Positions 9,371 to 19,180 of a stretch of DNA of 64,000 nt are shown in pieces. Every line of letters begins with the position of its first letter. Position 1 is the stretch's first letter. Where the stretch lies: positions 821,883 through 885,882 of the forward strand of contig JAHRYN010000001.1 of the NCBI GenBank assembly GCA_020621405.1, in the 5' to 3' direction. Under the pieces are notes generated by a model. That model had not been told where the DNA came from. It worked only from the letters and a program-made list of their open reading frames with translations, and did no database searches. The position numbers and the translations under genes were made by a program. This DNA comes from Betaproteobacteria bacterium (lineage in GTDB: Bacteria > Pseudomonadota > Gammaproteobacteria > Burkholderiales > Rhodocyclaceae).

Positions 9371-9550
9371 AACGATATTTTACCACGCCATCACCACGGA
9401 CGCTTAACCGTGATCACCAACGCGCCAAATCCTTCCAGACTGGCCGTGCTAAGGCGCGGCTTCTCGAACGAATCGGTGGGTACGTGAGGGTCAACCCGAA
9501 TGTGATCCACAGCAAGCGCCGATTACGGACGGTGCCAGACGCCGGAGTAC

Positions 9551-12205
9551 TCATGCGGCGGTTGCTCCGGTCACCGCTGTCCCAGTGTGGTCTGAGGCGT
9601 CCGAGGCGCTTTCATCCACAAACGCAAGCAGGCGCAGCCCGTTGATCACAACAAGGAGCGTGGAGCCTTCGTGAAAAATCACGGCCATGCCAATGTTCAA
9701 ACCGGCGATCGTCGCTGGAATTAAAACGGCAACAACACCCAGGCTCACCCAAAGATTCTGTCGAATCACCCGACTCGTACGGCGACTAAGCGCGACCGCG
9801 AACGGCAGCTTCGTGAGGTCATCGCCCATCAACGCCACATCGGCCGTTTCGAGCGCGACATCGGACCCCGCAGCACCCATGGCGATGCCGACCGTCGCGT
9901 TGGCCATCGCGGGTGCGTCGTTGACCCCGTCGCCAACCATGGCAACCTTGCCGGCTTCGCCACGCAGTGTTTTGATGACGCCGACCTTGTCCTCAGGCAT
10001 CAGGTCGCCTCGTGCCTCGGTCAAGCCCACGCTCTTGGCCACTGCTTCAGCCACGCGCTGGTTGTCGCCGGAAATCATGATCAGCCGTTCGATGCCGGTT
10101 GCGCGCAATCGCGCCATGACCCCCGCAGCCTGGGGACGGGGTGTATCCATCACGCCCAGTACTCCAAGGTAGCGCTCACCCTGCCGCACGATCATCGTGG
10201 TACGGCCGTTGGCGATCTGTCGAGCATTAGCCGCAGCCAGCGCAGCGGGAATCTTTACGCCACCGATCTCGTCGAACAAGACGGGCTTGCCGATAAACAC
10301 TTCCATCCCGTCCAAAGTTGCTTTTACGCCACGGCCTGTAATGCTTTCAATCCCGCTGGCGGGCGCCACAGACGCCTCGGAACCCAGTCGCTCGCGTGCC
10401 CCCGTTACGATCGCCGCGGCCAGCGGATGGTCGCTCTGCTGCTCGACGGCAAGCGCTACACGAAGCAGTTCTGATTCGGTGACGCCTTCTGTAACCATCA
10501 CGTCGGTGAGACGTGGCTTGCCTTCAGTCAAGGTTCCCGTTTTATCGAACGCGATTGCGGTCAGCGTTCCCAGATTCTCAAGCGCGGCACCCCCTTTGAT
10601 GAGCACGCCAGACCGAGCCGCGCGCGCGACACCACTCAGAACGGCGCTCGGCACCGAAATGGCAAGTGCGCAAGGGCTAGCAGCAACCAGCACCGCCATG
10701 GCGCGGTAAAATGTGGCCGAAAACGGCTCATCGATCACCACCCCCGCGCACAGCAACAACGCCACGAGTCCCAGAACACATGGGACGAACACCCGCTCGA
10801 AGCGCTCGGTAAACTGCTGCGTAGGGGAGCGCTGTGCCTCCGCCTCGGTGACCATTTTCACCACACGGGCTAGGGTCGTTTGCGAGGCTTTGCGGGCGAC
10901 CTTGACCTCCAATGCCCCCGTCCCGTTTATGGTGCCGGCAAAAACGCGAAACTCCGGCGACGCGCGGTCGAAGCGGGCAAGTTCCGCGCCGGGATCGGCG
11001 GCGGGACGCTTGTCCACCGGGACGCTTTCGCCCGTGATAGGAGCCTGATTCACGCTGCTGGTGCCCGCCACAACGATGCCGTCGGCCGCCAGCCGCTCGT
11101 TGGGGCGCACAACGATCACATCCCCGGCTGCCAGGTTTTCGACCAAGACCTCCTCGGTCCGTTCACCACGCTTGACGGTCGCGCGCTCAGGTGCCAACTT
11201 TGCGAGCGCTTCAATCGCGCGGCGGGCCCGTCCCATCGCCCAATGCTCAAGGGAGTGTCCAAGGCTGAACAGGAACAAAAGCAGCGCCCCTTCGGCCCAC
11301 TCGCCAAGCGTCGCCGCTCCGGCGGCGGCAACCAGCATGAGGGTGTCGATCTCGAAACGGCGCATGCGCAAGTTGTCGATTGCCTCCCGCAGGGTGAACC
11401 ATCCCCCGAAGCCGTAAGCTGCCACATAGAGCGCGGTGGGCAGCCAATCAGCGCCTGCTTGAAAGCGGGCCAGCAGCCACCCGGAGAGCAGGAACGCGCC
11501 GGTAATCAGCGCGAAGACAAGCTCGGTGTTCTCCCCGAAGAGGCCGCCATGCGAGTGCCCTTGCGCACCTTCATGCTTATGCTCGTCGCCGTGCTCGTGT
11601 TGCTCTCCATGCGCATGCTCGTGCGGCTGTCCGATTTTGTCCTGATCGGTATTGCCAGGGTGCGCGTGATCGGCGGCCGAATGCACGTCATCGTGACTTT
11701 CCTGCGACGATGTGCGAGTCGACCGCGTGTCCGCTCCAGCCCGCAATTGATCGGCACTGATGTCAAGACCATGGGTCCGAAGTTCTACGGCCAATGCATC
11801 CATGTCAGCCACGCTTGGATCGAACTCCATTCGCAATGTTCCAGAAGGCGAAACCTCCGCCTCAAGTACCCCGGATCGTCTCCCCAGCTGCGCCGCCAGA
11901 CTCCGCGCGGCGCGCGCGTGCGGCGCGGGAGATAGCTTTCCGGACAGATGGCCGAAGCGTGCAGTCAATTCGGCACCTGCCGCCATTGCCAGCTCGCGAA
12001 CCCTGGCAAGCGAAATGCAGTCGCGGTCGTAATGAATGCAGAGTTGCGCAGGGGCCTCGCCGATGGCTGCGACGATGTGCGCTTCGAGCCCTTCGCGCGC
12101 GCCCAGCATATCCATGAGCGTCCGGATGCAGCGGTCCCGGGCGTCGGACACCTCCGGGAGCAGGAGGGGAAGATCCAGTCTCAATTTTGCGCGGCCATTA
12201 CTCAT
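9551..12205 (-). CDS. czcP: P1B-4-type heavy-metal ATPase with His-rich N-terminus (CzcP-like)
   Basis: 884 residues. The N-terminal ~160 residues look like degenerate metal-binding domains without CxxC. A histidine-rich stretch follows at ~165-220 ('PHEHAHGEQHEHGDEHKH'). The core has APITGES, an SPC motif in the transport helix ('VAASPCALAISVPSAV'), [10 protein letters not shown] and '[10 protein letters not shown]'. The last helices carry 'HEGSTLLVVINGLRLLAF'. SPC plus HEGST is the P1B-4 signature (Co/Zn/Cd). CzcP of Cupriavidus metallidurans is of this kind and speeds up zinc export alongside the Czc pump. It is the last gene of the czcI-czcC-czcB-czcA-PII unit, 90 bp after the PII-like gene. 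The symbol is by similarity and context. Confidence 0.85.
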   Translation of the reverse strand: MSNGRAKLRLDLPLLLPEVSDARDRCIRTLMDMLGAREGLEAHIVAAIGEAPAQLCIHYDRDCISLARVRELAMAAGAELTARFGHLSGKLSPAPHARAARSLAAQLGRRSGVLEAEVSPSGTLRMEFDPSVADMDALAVELRTHGLDISADQLRAGADTRSTRTSSQESHDDVHSAADHAHPGNTDQDKIGQPHEHAHGEQHEHGDEHKHEGAQGHSHGGLFGENTELVFALITGAFLLSGWLLARFQAGADWLPTALYVAAYGFGGWFTLREAIDNLRMRRFEIDTLMLVAAAGAATLGEWAEGALLLFLFSLGHSLEHWAMGRARRAIEALAKLAPERATVKRGERTEEVLVENLAAGDVIVVRPNERLAADGIVVAGTSSVNQAPITGESVPVDKRPAADPGAELARFDRASPEFRVFAGTINGTGALEVKVARKASQTTLARVVKMVTEAEAQRSPTQQFTERFERVFVPCVLGLVALLLCAGVVIDEPFSATFYRAMAVLVAASPCALAISVPSAVLSGVARAARSGVLIKGGAALENLGTLTAIAFDKTGTLTEGKPRLTDVMVTEGVTESELLRVALAVEQQSDHPLAAAIVTGARERLGSEASVAPASGIESITGRGVKATLDGMEVFIGKPVLFDEIGGVKIPAALAAANARQIANGRTTMIVRQGERYLGVLGVMDTPRPQAAGVMARLRATGIERLIMISGDNQRVAEAVAKSVGLTEARGDLMPEDKVGVIKTLRGEAGKVAMVGDGVNDAPAMANATVGIAMGAAGSDVALETADVALMGDDLTKLPFAVALSRRTSRVIRQNLWVSLGVVAVLIPATIAGLNIGMAVIFHEGSTLLVVINGLRLLAFVDESASDASDHTGTAVTGATAA

Positions 12206-12295
12206 GCTCTGTCTCCGGTGCGGCCGTTGTCGTCTGAAAGCCGGCAGTGATTGAACGGCAATGACTGCCGCTCCCTGGGAGGTCCCAACAGGGAT

Positions 12296-12640
12296 TCATC
12301 GTCCGCCGATCTTGGTGGCGGACTCCACGTTGGTCACATAGACCCAACCCGCCTCCGCTTGCCCTGTTTTTCCTGCCGTGGCCACCACCTGCACCAGCCG
12401 GTCTGCATGACTGTCGTCGCACAGGAATTCCAGCTTGTATTCCTCGATAGTGGACTCTGCGAGGTCCATGGAATAGCGTTGCTCCGTGGCATCGACGGCT
12501 TTCAGCAGGCTTTGCACGGTGGCGACGTTGATGTTCTGGGCGTCATCTGAAGCATTCCGAGGCAGGATGTTGGTTGCTTTGAGTGCCTCGATTACGGCTG
12601 CGATGCGGTGCTTGTGGACGAATGCCTTGATCTCTTTCAT
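12296..12640 (-). CDS. PII-like signalling protein linked to HME-RND pump
   Basis: 114 residues beginning 'MKEIKAFVHKHRIAAVIEAL', the ferredoxin-like start of PII (GlnB/GlnK) proteins. The middle has 'EYKLEFLCDDSHADRLVQVV' and the end 'GWVYVTNVESATKIGGR', equivalent to the PII 'GDGKIFV...VRIRTGE' segment. The T-loop is altered and lacks the classical uridylylated Tyr context. A separate PII branch (described as PII-NG) is known to occur beside heavy-metal RND pump genes. The ATG overlaps the czcA stop by four bases, so translation is coupled and a role in sensing or gating the pump is likely. The ligand is unknown. Confidence 0.82.
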   Translation of the reverse strand: MKEIKAFVHKHRIAAVIEALKATNILPRNASDDAQNINVATVQSLLKAVDATEQRYSMDLAESTIEEYKLEFLCDDSHADRLVQVVATAGKTGQAEAGWVYVTNVESATKIGGR

Positions 12641-15600
12641 GATTGCTCCTTTCCCTCCAAGGTCGGGGTAACCGGGCTAACCGGCGCGCTTTCATTCTGG
12701 CGTTCCCTGCGTGCTTCTACCCATTCATAGATAATCGGCAGTAGCAGTAGAGTCAGCGCCGTTGAGGTGAACAACCCTCCAACTACAACGGTCGCCAGCG
12801 GCCGCTGGGTTTCCGCGCCCACGCCGCTGGACAACAGCATCGGAACGAGTCCGAGGATCGCGACCGATGCCGTCATCAGCACTGGCCGCAACCGCAGCGC
12901 CGTTCCCTCGCGCACCGCCTCGCGCACCGAGCGTCCCTGGCGGCGTAAATCGTTCAGGAAGGTAAGCAGCACAATGCCGTTCAGCATCGCCACCCCGAAC
13001 ACGGCGATGAAGCCGATGGCTGAGGGAACAGACACGTACTGCCCGGTCACCGCAAGGCCGAAGACGCCGCCGATCACGGCGAATGGCACATTGGCGATGA
13101 TCATGGCCGCATAGCGCACCGAGTTGAAGGCGGTGTAGAGCAGGATGAAGATGAGTCCGATGGTGAGCGGAACGATCACCGCCAGCCGCGCCAGCGCACG
13201 CTGCTGGTTCTCGAAGGCGCCACCCCATTCGATCCAATAGCCGGTCGGCAGCTTGACCTGCTGTTTGAGCCGCTCGCCTGCTTCCTTGACGAAGCCATCC
13301 ACATCACGTCCCTTGACGTCCATCTGGATTACCGCGTAACGCTGCAGTTGCTCGCGGCGGATAAACGAATAGCCCTCCGCGGTCTCTATCGTCGCGACCC
13401 GGGACAAAGGCACCAAAGCACCGGATTGGGTGCGAATGGGAATGTCACCAATGGCTTGCTGGCTGTCTCGAAAGGCGGCGTCCAGACGGACCTGGATATC
13501 GAAGCGCTTCACGCCGTCGATGACCGTGCTGACGCTTTTTCCACCGATCCCGGCTTGGACCACTTCGAGGATTTCGTCGGCGTTGATGCCATAGCGCGCC
13601 GCCTCGTCCCGATTGACCTTGATCACCATCTGCGGCTTGCCCTTGTTCGCCTCCAGTGCCAGGTCGGCAGCACCGGGAACCTTGTCAAGGACACCCTTCA
13701 TGTCGCCGGCGAGTTTATCGAGTGTCGCGAGGTCTTCGCCGTAGATCTTCAAGGCCAGCGTGGCGCGCACCCCGGAAATGAGTTCCTCGACGCGCATCTG
13801 GATTGGTTGCGTCGCGCCAAAGACGACCGTGGGTATGGCCTTCTCCGCGGTTTCCTGCATTTCCGATGCCAGTTCCGAATAGCTCATTCGCTTTGGCCAT
13901 TCATCCTCTGGCTTCACATCGACCAGCACCTCCATGTAATTCACATCCGCCGTCTCACCTTTCTCGGCCCGACCGATGGTTGCGAGGGTGGATTTCACCT
14001 GAGGGAAGTTCTGCTTCAGCACCGCGTCGAACTTTTTCGCTACGCCGATACTCTCTTCCAGCGATGTGGACGGAATCCCCGTCACCCGGAACATGATCGT
14101 GCCTTCCTGGAGGGTGGGCATGAATTCCTTGCCGAGGAACGGGAACACGGCAAGCGAGGCAACAAGCAGGACCACTGCTCCACCGATAACCTTGCCCTTG
14201 TTGTCGAGCGCCCAATCCAATAGGGGCAGATACAGACGCTTGGCATGGCGCACCACGAAGGTGTCTTTCTCTTCCTTCGCCTTCAGAATCAGTGCGGCGA
14301 GCACCGGCACCAGCGTGAGGGTCAGAATGAGCGACCCCACCATGGCGAATGTGATGGTGAGCGCCATGGGCTTAAAAAGCTTGCCTTCAAGGCCGGTGAG
14401 GGAGAACAGCGGCAGAAACACCACAATGATGATCAGGATCGCAAAGGCGATCGGATTAATCACCTCCTTTGCAGCCGCGAGCATCACGTGCGTCTTGTTC
14501 ACCTCCTTGCCCGCGTGATGGGATAGCAGTCGAAACCCGTTTTCCACCATCACCACCGCGCCGTCCACCATCATCCCGATGCCGATGGCCAGGCCGGCGA
14601 GGGACATCAGATTGGCCGACATGCCGACGTACTGCATCAGGATGAACGCGATCAGCATCGCCAGTGGCAGCGTCACGACTACCACGATGGCCGAACGGAT
14701 TTCCCCGAGGAACAAGAACAGTATGATCGCCACCAGAATCGATCCTTCAAGCAATGCGCTCTCGGCGGTCTTGAGGGCTTTTTCGACCAGTTCGGTACGG
14801 TCGTAGACGGGGTTGATTGAAACGCCCGCGGGCAGTGCCTGCGCAGCCGTCTTCAGCTTCTCCTTCACGGCATCAGCCACGCTCTTGGCGTTTTCGTTAA
14901 TGCGCGCCAGCACGATGCCCAGCGACACTTCTTTGCCGTCCTTCGTCACCGCGCCGAATCGCAGGCTGGGCGCCTCCTTGACTTCGGCGACGTCGCGTAC
15001 ATATACGGGAGCGCCCTCGCGCTGGGTGATCACGACGTTCCCGATATCGCGGGTGTTGCCGATGAGACCCAGGCCGCGCACCAGGTACTGTTCCGATCCC
15101 AGGTTCACGTACTGCCCGCCGACCTGGCGATTGTTGACGGTGAGCGCCTCCATCACCGCCTTGAAGGTGAGGCCGTACTTGATCAGCTTCTGCGGTTGGA
15201 TGAGGACTTGATACTGCTTTTCGTCCCCGCCCCAGGACGTGACATCATCCACCCCGGCCGCGGTGCGTAGCAGCAGGCGCACATTCCAGTCCTGGAGGGT
15301 GCGAAGATCCATCGCGGAGAGCTTCTTGTCGGCCGACTCGACCGTGTACCAGAACACCTGGCCCAGTCCAGAACTGTTCGGGCCCAGAGACGGTTCGCCG
15401 TAGCCCTCGGGAATCCGCGCCTTGGCCTCCAGAAGCTTCTCACCGGCCAGGCGACGGGCAAAGTAGATGTCCACATTGTCTTTGAAATAGACACTCACGT
15501 AGGACAGCCCGAATAGCGATACGGATCGGATTTCTTCCACTCCGGGCAAGCCGGCCATGGAGGTTTCGATGGGGAAGGTAAGCAGCTTCTCCACGTCTTC

Positions 15601-15774
15601 GGCGGCAAGGCCCGGCGATTCCGTGTACACGTTGACCTGGACCGGCGTTACGTCAGGAAATGCATCGACCGGTACCGCGCGAAACGCCTGGACGCCGAAC
15701 ACCACGATCAGCAGGAATCCGACCAGCACCAGCACCTTGTAGCGCAGCGATATATCGACAATTGAGTTAAGCAT
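12637..15774 (-). CDS. czcA: HME-RND efflux pump inner-membrane protein (CzcA family)
   Basis: 1045 residues beginning 'MLNSIVDISLRYKVLVLVGF', with two repeated six-helix halves and large periplasmic loops, the normal size for the HME-RND family. It pumps divalent metal ions out using the proton gradient, together with CzcB and CzcC. The TM4 proton-relay motif reads GIGMMVDGAVVMVEN. The classical Zn/Co/Cd pumps have DFGxxxDGAxxxxEN, so one acidic residue is missing and the substrate class is uncertain, closer to HME5. Genes for the adaptor and outer-membrane partner precede it, and the PII-like gene overlaps its end. Clustering with czcI and czcP suggests Zn, Cd or Co. Confidence 0.87.
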   Translation of the reverse strand: MLNSIVDISLRYKVLVLVGFLLIVVFGVQAFRAVPVDAFPDVTPVQVNVYTESPGLAAEDVEKLLTFPIETSMAGLPGVEEIRSVSLFGLSYVSVYFKDNVDIYFARRLAGEKLLEAKARIPEGYGEPSLGPNSSGLGQVFWYTVESADKKLSAMDLRTLQDWNVRLLLRTAAGVDDVTSWGGDEKQYQVLIQPQKLIKYGLTFKAVMEALTVNNRQVGGQYVNLGSEQYLVRGLGLIGNTRDIGNVVITQREGAPVYVRDVAEVKEAPSLRFGAVTKDGKEVSLGIVLARINENAKSVADAVKEKLKTAAQALPAGVSINPVYDRTELVEKALKTAESALLEGSILVAIILFLFLGEIRSAIVVVVTLPLAMLIAFILMQYVGMSANLMSLAGLAIGIGMMVDGAVVMVENGFRLLSHHAGKEVNKTHVMLAAAKEVINPIAFAILIIIVVFLPLFSLTGLEGKLFKPMALTITFAMVGSLILTLTLVPVLAALILKAKEEKDTFVVRHAKRLYLPLLDWALDNKGKVIGGAVVLLVASLAVFPFLGKEFMPTLQEGTIMFRVTGIPSTSLEESIGVAKKFDAVLKQNFPQVKSTLATIGRAEKGETADVNYMEVLVDVKPEDEWPKRMSYSELASEMQETAEKAIPTVVFGATQPIQMRVEELISGVRATLALKIYGEDLATLDKLAGDMKGVLDKVPGAADLALEANKGKPQMVIKVNRDEAARYGINADEILEVVQAGIGGKSVSTVIDGVKRFDIQVRLDAAFRDSQQAIGDIPIRTQSGALVPLSRVATIETAEGYSFIRREQLQRYAVIQMDVKGRDVDGFVKEAGERLKQQVKLPTGYWIEWGGAFENQQRALARLAVIVPLTIGLIFILLYTAFNSVRYAAMIIANVPFAVIGGVFGLAVTGQYVSVPSAIGFIAVFGVAMLNGIVLLTFLNDLRRQGRSVREAVREGTALRLRPVLMTASVAILGLVPMLLSSGVGAETQRPLATVVVGGLFTSTALTLLLLPIIYEWVEARRERQNESAPVSPVTPTLEGKEQS

Positions 15775-15785
15775 GGCAGGGCCCC

Positions 15786-17027
15786 TTAGTGCGAATCGCC
15801 AATTTGCGACTTGAGCATGCGGGCCTTCAGTGCGTAGGCTCCCCCGACAACGGCTTGCTCGCCTGCCTTGATGCCGTTGCGCACGACGACGCGGCCACCT
15901 ACCTTGTCCCCGAGCTCCACCGCGCGCGCTTCGAACCCGCCCCCTTCCTGCACGAACGCCATCTGCTGGCCATTCACAAGCAATACCGCCTCAATGGGAA
16001 GGGTGAGCGCCGTGCTCGTGGCGGCCGTGTCGATGGAGGCGGTGGCAAACATTTCTGGCTTTAAGCGCCCGCCCGGATTCGGCACTTCTACGCGCGCCTG
16101 CACGGCGCGGCTTTCCTTGTCGACGGTGCTACTGATGTAGGTAAGACGGCCCTTGAAAACTTCGCCCGGATAGGCAGTGACCGTTACCGTCGCTGCGGCC
16201 CCGATCCGCACCTTGCCGAGATCCTTTTCGAAGAGATTGGCCTCGATCCACAACGTAGAAAGGTCTGCGACAGTAAAGATGCTCTTGTCTGGTTGCGCCA
16301 GCTCGCCGAGTACGGCGTTCTTCTCGATCACGGTTCCAGCGAATGGCGCCTTGACTGGGAATTGCGATGTGGGACCGGATTCCGATTCCTGATGCGAGGA
16401 ATCCAGCAACGTCAGCTTGTCTTCGGCGGCACGCAGGCTGGACCTGGCCTTCTCGAACTCCGAGCGCGCGCGCAGAAAATCCTTTTCCGCGATGATGTCG
16501 TCGGCCTTGAGCTTCTGTGCGCGCTCAAAATCAGACTTTGCCAGTGATAGCTGGCTTTGCGCCTGACGATAAGTCGAATGCGCGTCACCCAACTCGATGC
16601 TGTCCAGTTGCGCGAGCGACTGTCCGGGCTTCACCTTGTCACCCAGATTCGCATTCACTCTGACGATTCTTGCCGATACGCGCGGCGCCACATGCGCGAT
16701 GCGGTCCTGATTTGCGCGGATAGTGGCCGTGAGCACTACTTGATCAACCAGTGACTGAGGCTTTAACTCCTCCACTTTGATTCCGGCGGTCTTTGCCTCT
16801 TCGGCTGACAGTTTCAACAAGCCCTCGGCACCGTGCTCGTCCTTCTTCTCCGCCTTTCCCTTCACTTCGTTCGGAGATTTTTCGTTGTCTGCACGTGCAT
16901 CCCGCGTCGTGGCTTTGTCGGCAGTAGCCGCTGTTTTCCCGGCATCGGGCTTGCCGCAGGCGGCAAGTGCTAGAACGCTGGCCAGAATGGGAAGCAACAG
17001 GACTTTCCGAAGGCATGGGTGCTGCAT
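15786..17027 (-). CDS. czcB: Periplasmic adaptor (membrane fusion protein) of RND pump
   Basis: 413 residues from the ATG at 17027, which has GGAG eight bases upstream. It begins with a lipoprotein signal ending 'ALAACGKPD' (lipobox Cys). An in-frame ATG at 17081 overlaps the czcC stop (ATGA), but it would put 18 extra residues before the signal peptide. A charged linker with His/Glu ('KAEKKDEHGAEGLL') precedes the barrel-sandwich and alpha-hairpin domains ('RVNANLGDKVKPGQSLAQLD', 'FAGTVIEKNAVLGELAQ'). The C-terminus ends in a beta-barrel and membrane-proximal domain. It links CzcA to CzcC in the envelope. Confidence 0.86.
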   Translation of the reverse strand: MQHPCLRKVLLLPILASVLALAACGKPDAGKTAATADKATTRDARADNEKSPNEVKGKAEKKDEHGAEGLLKLSAEEAKTAGIKVEELKPQSLVDQVVLTATIRANQDRIAHVAPRVSARIVRVNANLGDKVKPGQSLAQLDSIELGDAHSTYRQAQSQLSLAKSDFERAQKLKADDIIAEKDFLRARSEFEKARSSLRAAEDKLTLLDSSHQESESGPTSQFPVKAPFAGTVIEKNAVLGELAQPDKSIFTVADLSTLWIEANLFEKDLGKVRIGAAATVTVTAYPGEVFKGRLTYISSTVDKESRAVQARVEVPNPGGRLKPEMFATASIDTAATSTALTLPIEAVLLVNGQQMAFVQEGGGFEARAVELGDKVGGRVVVRNGIKAGEQAVVGGAYALKARMLKSQIGDSH

Positions 17028-17077
17028 GGGCGCTTCTCCAGAGGAATTTTTATTGGTGGGAGATAAGTGGATGTTGT

Positions 17078-18388
17078 TCATTTCGCACCTGCGTTATTTG
17101 GTTCACCCGCCGCCTGTTCAAGTGCGATTCGGGTCTGCACGAATTCGGCTAGCGCATCGAGGTAATCGCGGCGCGCGTCCACCAATTGACGGTTCACGAC
17201 GAGAAGCTGCAACAATCCGATCTCACCAGCGCGATAGGAGGTGGTCGATAGGCGCTGGTTTTCATTGAGGCTGGGAAGGACGGAGTCCGACAGGCGTTGA
17301 ACCCGGCCACGCAAACTGTCCAATCGCAGCCAGAGCGTCCGAACCTGCGCCTGAATATCGCGCGTGGCGGCTTCTTTCTCGATCTGGGATTGCGCCAGTT
17401 CCGATGTCGCCCGGCCGATACCGGCCGCATTGCGCTTGAACAAGGGCAATGGAATGGACAGGGACAGCATATTGAAGCGTTCCCTTGCGTCTCCGGGTCC
17501 ATCCCGACCGGTCGTCAGACCGACGGTGATGTCCGGGTAGGCCGACGCGCGCTCCAAATTGAGCCTGTTTCTCGCCGCCTGCTCACGAAGATCCAGCGCG
17601 CGTAGCTGCGCACGATTTGCCGCATTCATAAGCAGTGAATCGAGGCTGGAGTTTGCCGGCGTGACTGCGATCACCCCCGTTGCTTCCGGCATACTGGTTG
17701 GCGGCAACTGCAGCAGGGCGGCAAGTTCTGACCGTGCATCGATCAATTGCTCCTGCAGCACCGTGAGCTGATTTCGCCCACGCTCGGCTTCCACCGAAGC
17801 CAGGTTGCCGTCGAGACGGCTGTCCTCGCCGGCAGCGACGCGCTTCCTGATCGCCGCCGCGGCGTCTTCGACCAGTTTCAGCGCCTCGCGCTCGATTTCG
17901 AGGCGATTCTGCAGAATCAGTATGCGTGCAAAGCGCAGTTCGACTTCGGCCCTGACCTGGCGACGGACCTCCGCAATGCTTTCCCGCGTGGCGGCCAGCT
18001 CAAGCTCGGCAGCACGATGCCGATAGCCCTGCTGGCCGGCGATTTCGAACGTCTGAGAAAGGCCCAGAGTCCATTCCGGAAAGGTCTGTCCGATACCACT
18101 GGGCTGGGGCGCGCGGCGCCGGGCCTGATCGGTCGATACCTGCGGATTGTTCCAGAGCGGGCCTTGGGTATCCTTTAGTTGCCCTTCAAAGGCTTGGAGG
18201 CTGGCCTCCGCCGCACGCATCTTGGGATTGGCCTGCTCGGCCATACGCCAAGCCTGCTCCAGCGTAAGACGCTCGGAGCCCGAGGCCGGAAACATAACGG
18301 AGCCTGCAGGCCGGGGGGGAACTACCAGCGGCTGGGCAGCAGCCGGCACAACAATAGTCAACGCGAACAACAAAAAACACTTTCTCAT
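17078..18388 (-). CDS. czcC: Outer-membrane efflux protein (TolC/CzcC family)
   Basis: 436 residues with a Sec signal peptide ('MRKCFLLFALTIVVPAAAQ'). Two OEP repeats follow, rich in Leu/Ala heptads: 'LTLEQAWRMAEQANPKMRAAEA' in outline near residue 40, and 'RAGEIGLLQLLVVNRQLVDARRDYL' in outline near the C-terminus. It has the expected length for CzcC. It forms the outer-membrane channel of the CzcCBA pump. It is preceded by czcI, and its stop overlaps the upstream alternative start of czcB. A gap of 92 bp separates it from czcI. Confidence 0.86.
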   Translation of the reverse strand: MRKCFLLFALTIVVPAAAQPLVVPPRPAGSVMFPASGSERLTLEQAWRMAEQANPKMRAAEASLQAFEGQLKDTQGPLWNNPQVSTDQARRRAPQPSGIGQTFPEWTLGLSQTFEIAGQQGYRHRAAELELAATRESIAEVRRQVRAEVELRFARILILQNRLEIEREALKLVEDAAAAIRKRVAAGEDSRLDGNLASVEAERGRNQLTVLQEQLIDARSELAALLQLPPTSMPEATGVIAVTPANSSLDSLLMNAANRAQLRALDLREQAARNRLNLERASAYPDITVGLTTGRDGPGDARERFNMLSLSIPLPLFKRNAAGIGRATSELAQSQIEKEAATRDIQAQVRTLWLRLDSLRGRVQRLSDSVLPSLNENQRLSTTSYRAGEIGLLQLLVVNRQLVDARRDYLDALAEFVQTRIALEQAAGEPNNAGAK

Positions 18389-18480
18389 CGAATTCTCCTA
18401 GTTGAACAGGACGAATTCGGCGAGACGCAGCTATCGCGATGCTATAAGACCGTGAAGTGTGTGAGGGGCGCCCCGCCGAA

Positions 18481-18834
18481 TCAGGCGAAGCTGGCCCAGT
18501 TGGGGCGTTCTGGTCCCCGGGAAACAAACGATGAATACCCGTCTTGTCGGGGAACCCCGTCCGCTTGCGGACAAATTTCAAGCGACGGCATGGATGCCGT
18601 TGACGGGATCAAGTTGATACTGATGTGGCACATGCCACAGTCCTTGTCGGTCCCGGCAATTCCACGAGATGAATCGCCGGATGAATCACCTGCAGACGCA
18701 TGATGCTTGTGGAAATGATGCCCAAAGTGTTGCGTAGCGGCCCCGGTCTCGTGCATGCAGTATTCAGTCACCGCCGCCCAAGAGGCTTGCAGTGGCAGCA
18801 ACAACATCACGAAAATGAGAATCAGGCGATTCAT
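18481..18834 (-). CDS. czcI: CzcI-like metal-binding periplasmic protein
   Basis: 117 residues from the ATG at 18834 (AGGAACC ribosome site). It starts with a signal peptide 'MNRLILIFVMLLLPLQASWA', then a His/Cys cluster 'YCMHETGAATQHFGHHFHKHH' in outline, a 'CGMCH' motif and a short C-terminal region. This matches CzcI of Cupriavidus, a small periplasmic protein encoded first in czc operons and implicated in controlling their expression. The frame is open upstream to 18891, but that extension would precede the signal peptide and is unlikely to be translated. Confidence 0.8.
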   Translation of the reverse strand: MNRLILIFVMLLLPLQASWAAVTEYCMHETGAATQHFGHHFHKHHASAGDSSGDSSRGIAGTDKDCGMCHISINLIPSTASMPSLEICPQADGVPRQDGYSSFVSRGPERPNWASFA

Positions 18835-18847
18835 GGTTCCTATTGTA

Positions 18848-19072
18848 TTACAGGATTTCCTTCGAGCCATCACCATTGCGCGTAGCCGCATCGCGCCTTG
18901 ACGACAGCCAGCGTCTCAAAGCGATCAGCGACCACACTGCTTCGACGACGCCGAACGGCCAGGCGCCCTGCAGAAAGCCGTATATCGATCCCAGCACGCA
19001 GGCCACCGCGAAACCCAGAATGAACCAGGGGCTTCTGGACTCCATCGCGTAACAGACCATCATGGCCGTCAC
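18848..19072 (-). CDS. Small membrane protein of unknown function
   Basis: 74 residues with two predicted helices. The conserved-looking core is 'SPWFILGFAVACVLGSIYGF' then 'GAWPFGVVEAVWSLIALRRW', resembling the DUF6552-type two-helix proteins found widely in proteobacteria. The start is uncertain: GTG 19072 is the best standard codon, but the frame stays open for about 33 bases upstream (DALTLFGLFA...), starting after an ATC at 19105. The gene ends 13 bp before czcI on the same strand and lies 108 bp after the cadA stop. It may be a leader gene of the czc operon. No function can be assigned. Confidence 0.6.
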   Translation of the reverse strand: MTAMMVCYAMESRSPWFILGFAVACVLGSIYGFLQGAWPFGVVEAVWSLIALRRWLSSRRDAATRNGDGSKEIL

Positions 19073-19180
19073 AGCAAACAGTCCGAATAGCGTTAGAGCG
19101 TCGATGGTCCGATTTCCCTATTTTTGTCTGGTCCGGGATTGTATCTTCTCCAATTGCCCGCGCTGAATTGGCCTCAAACA

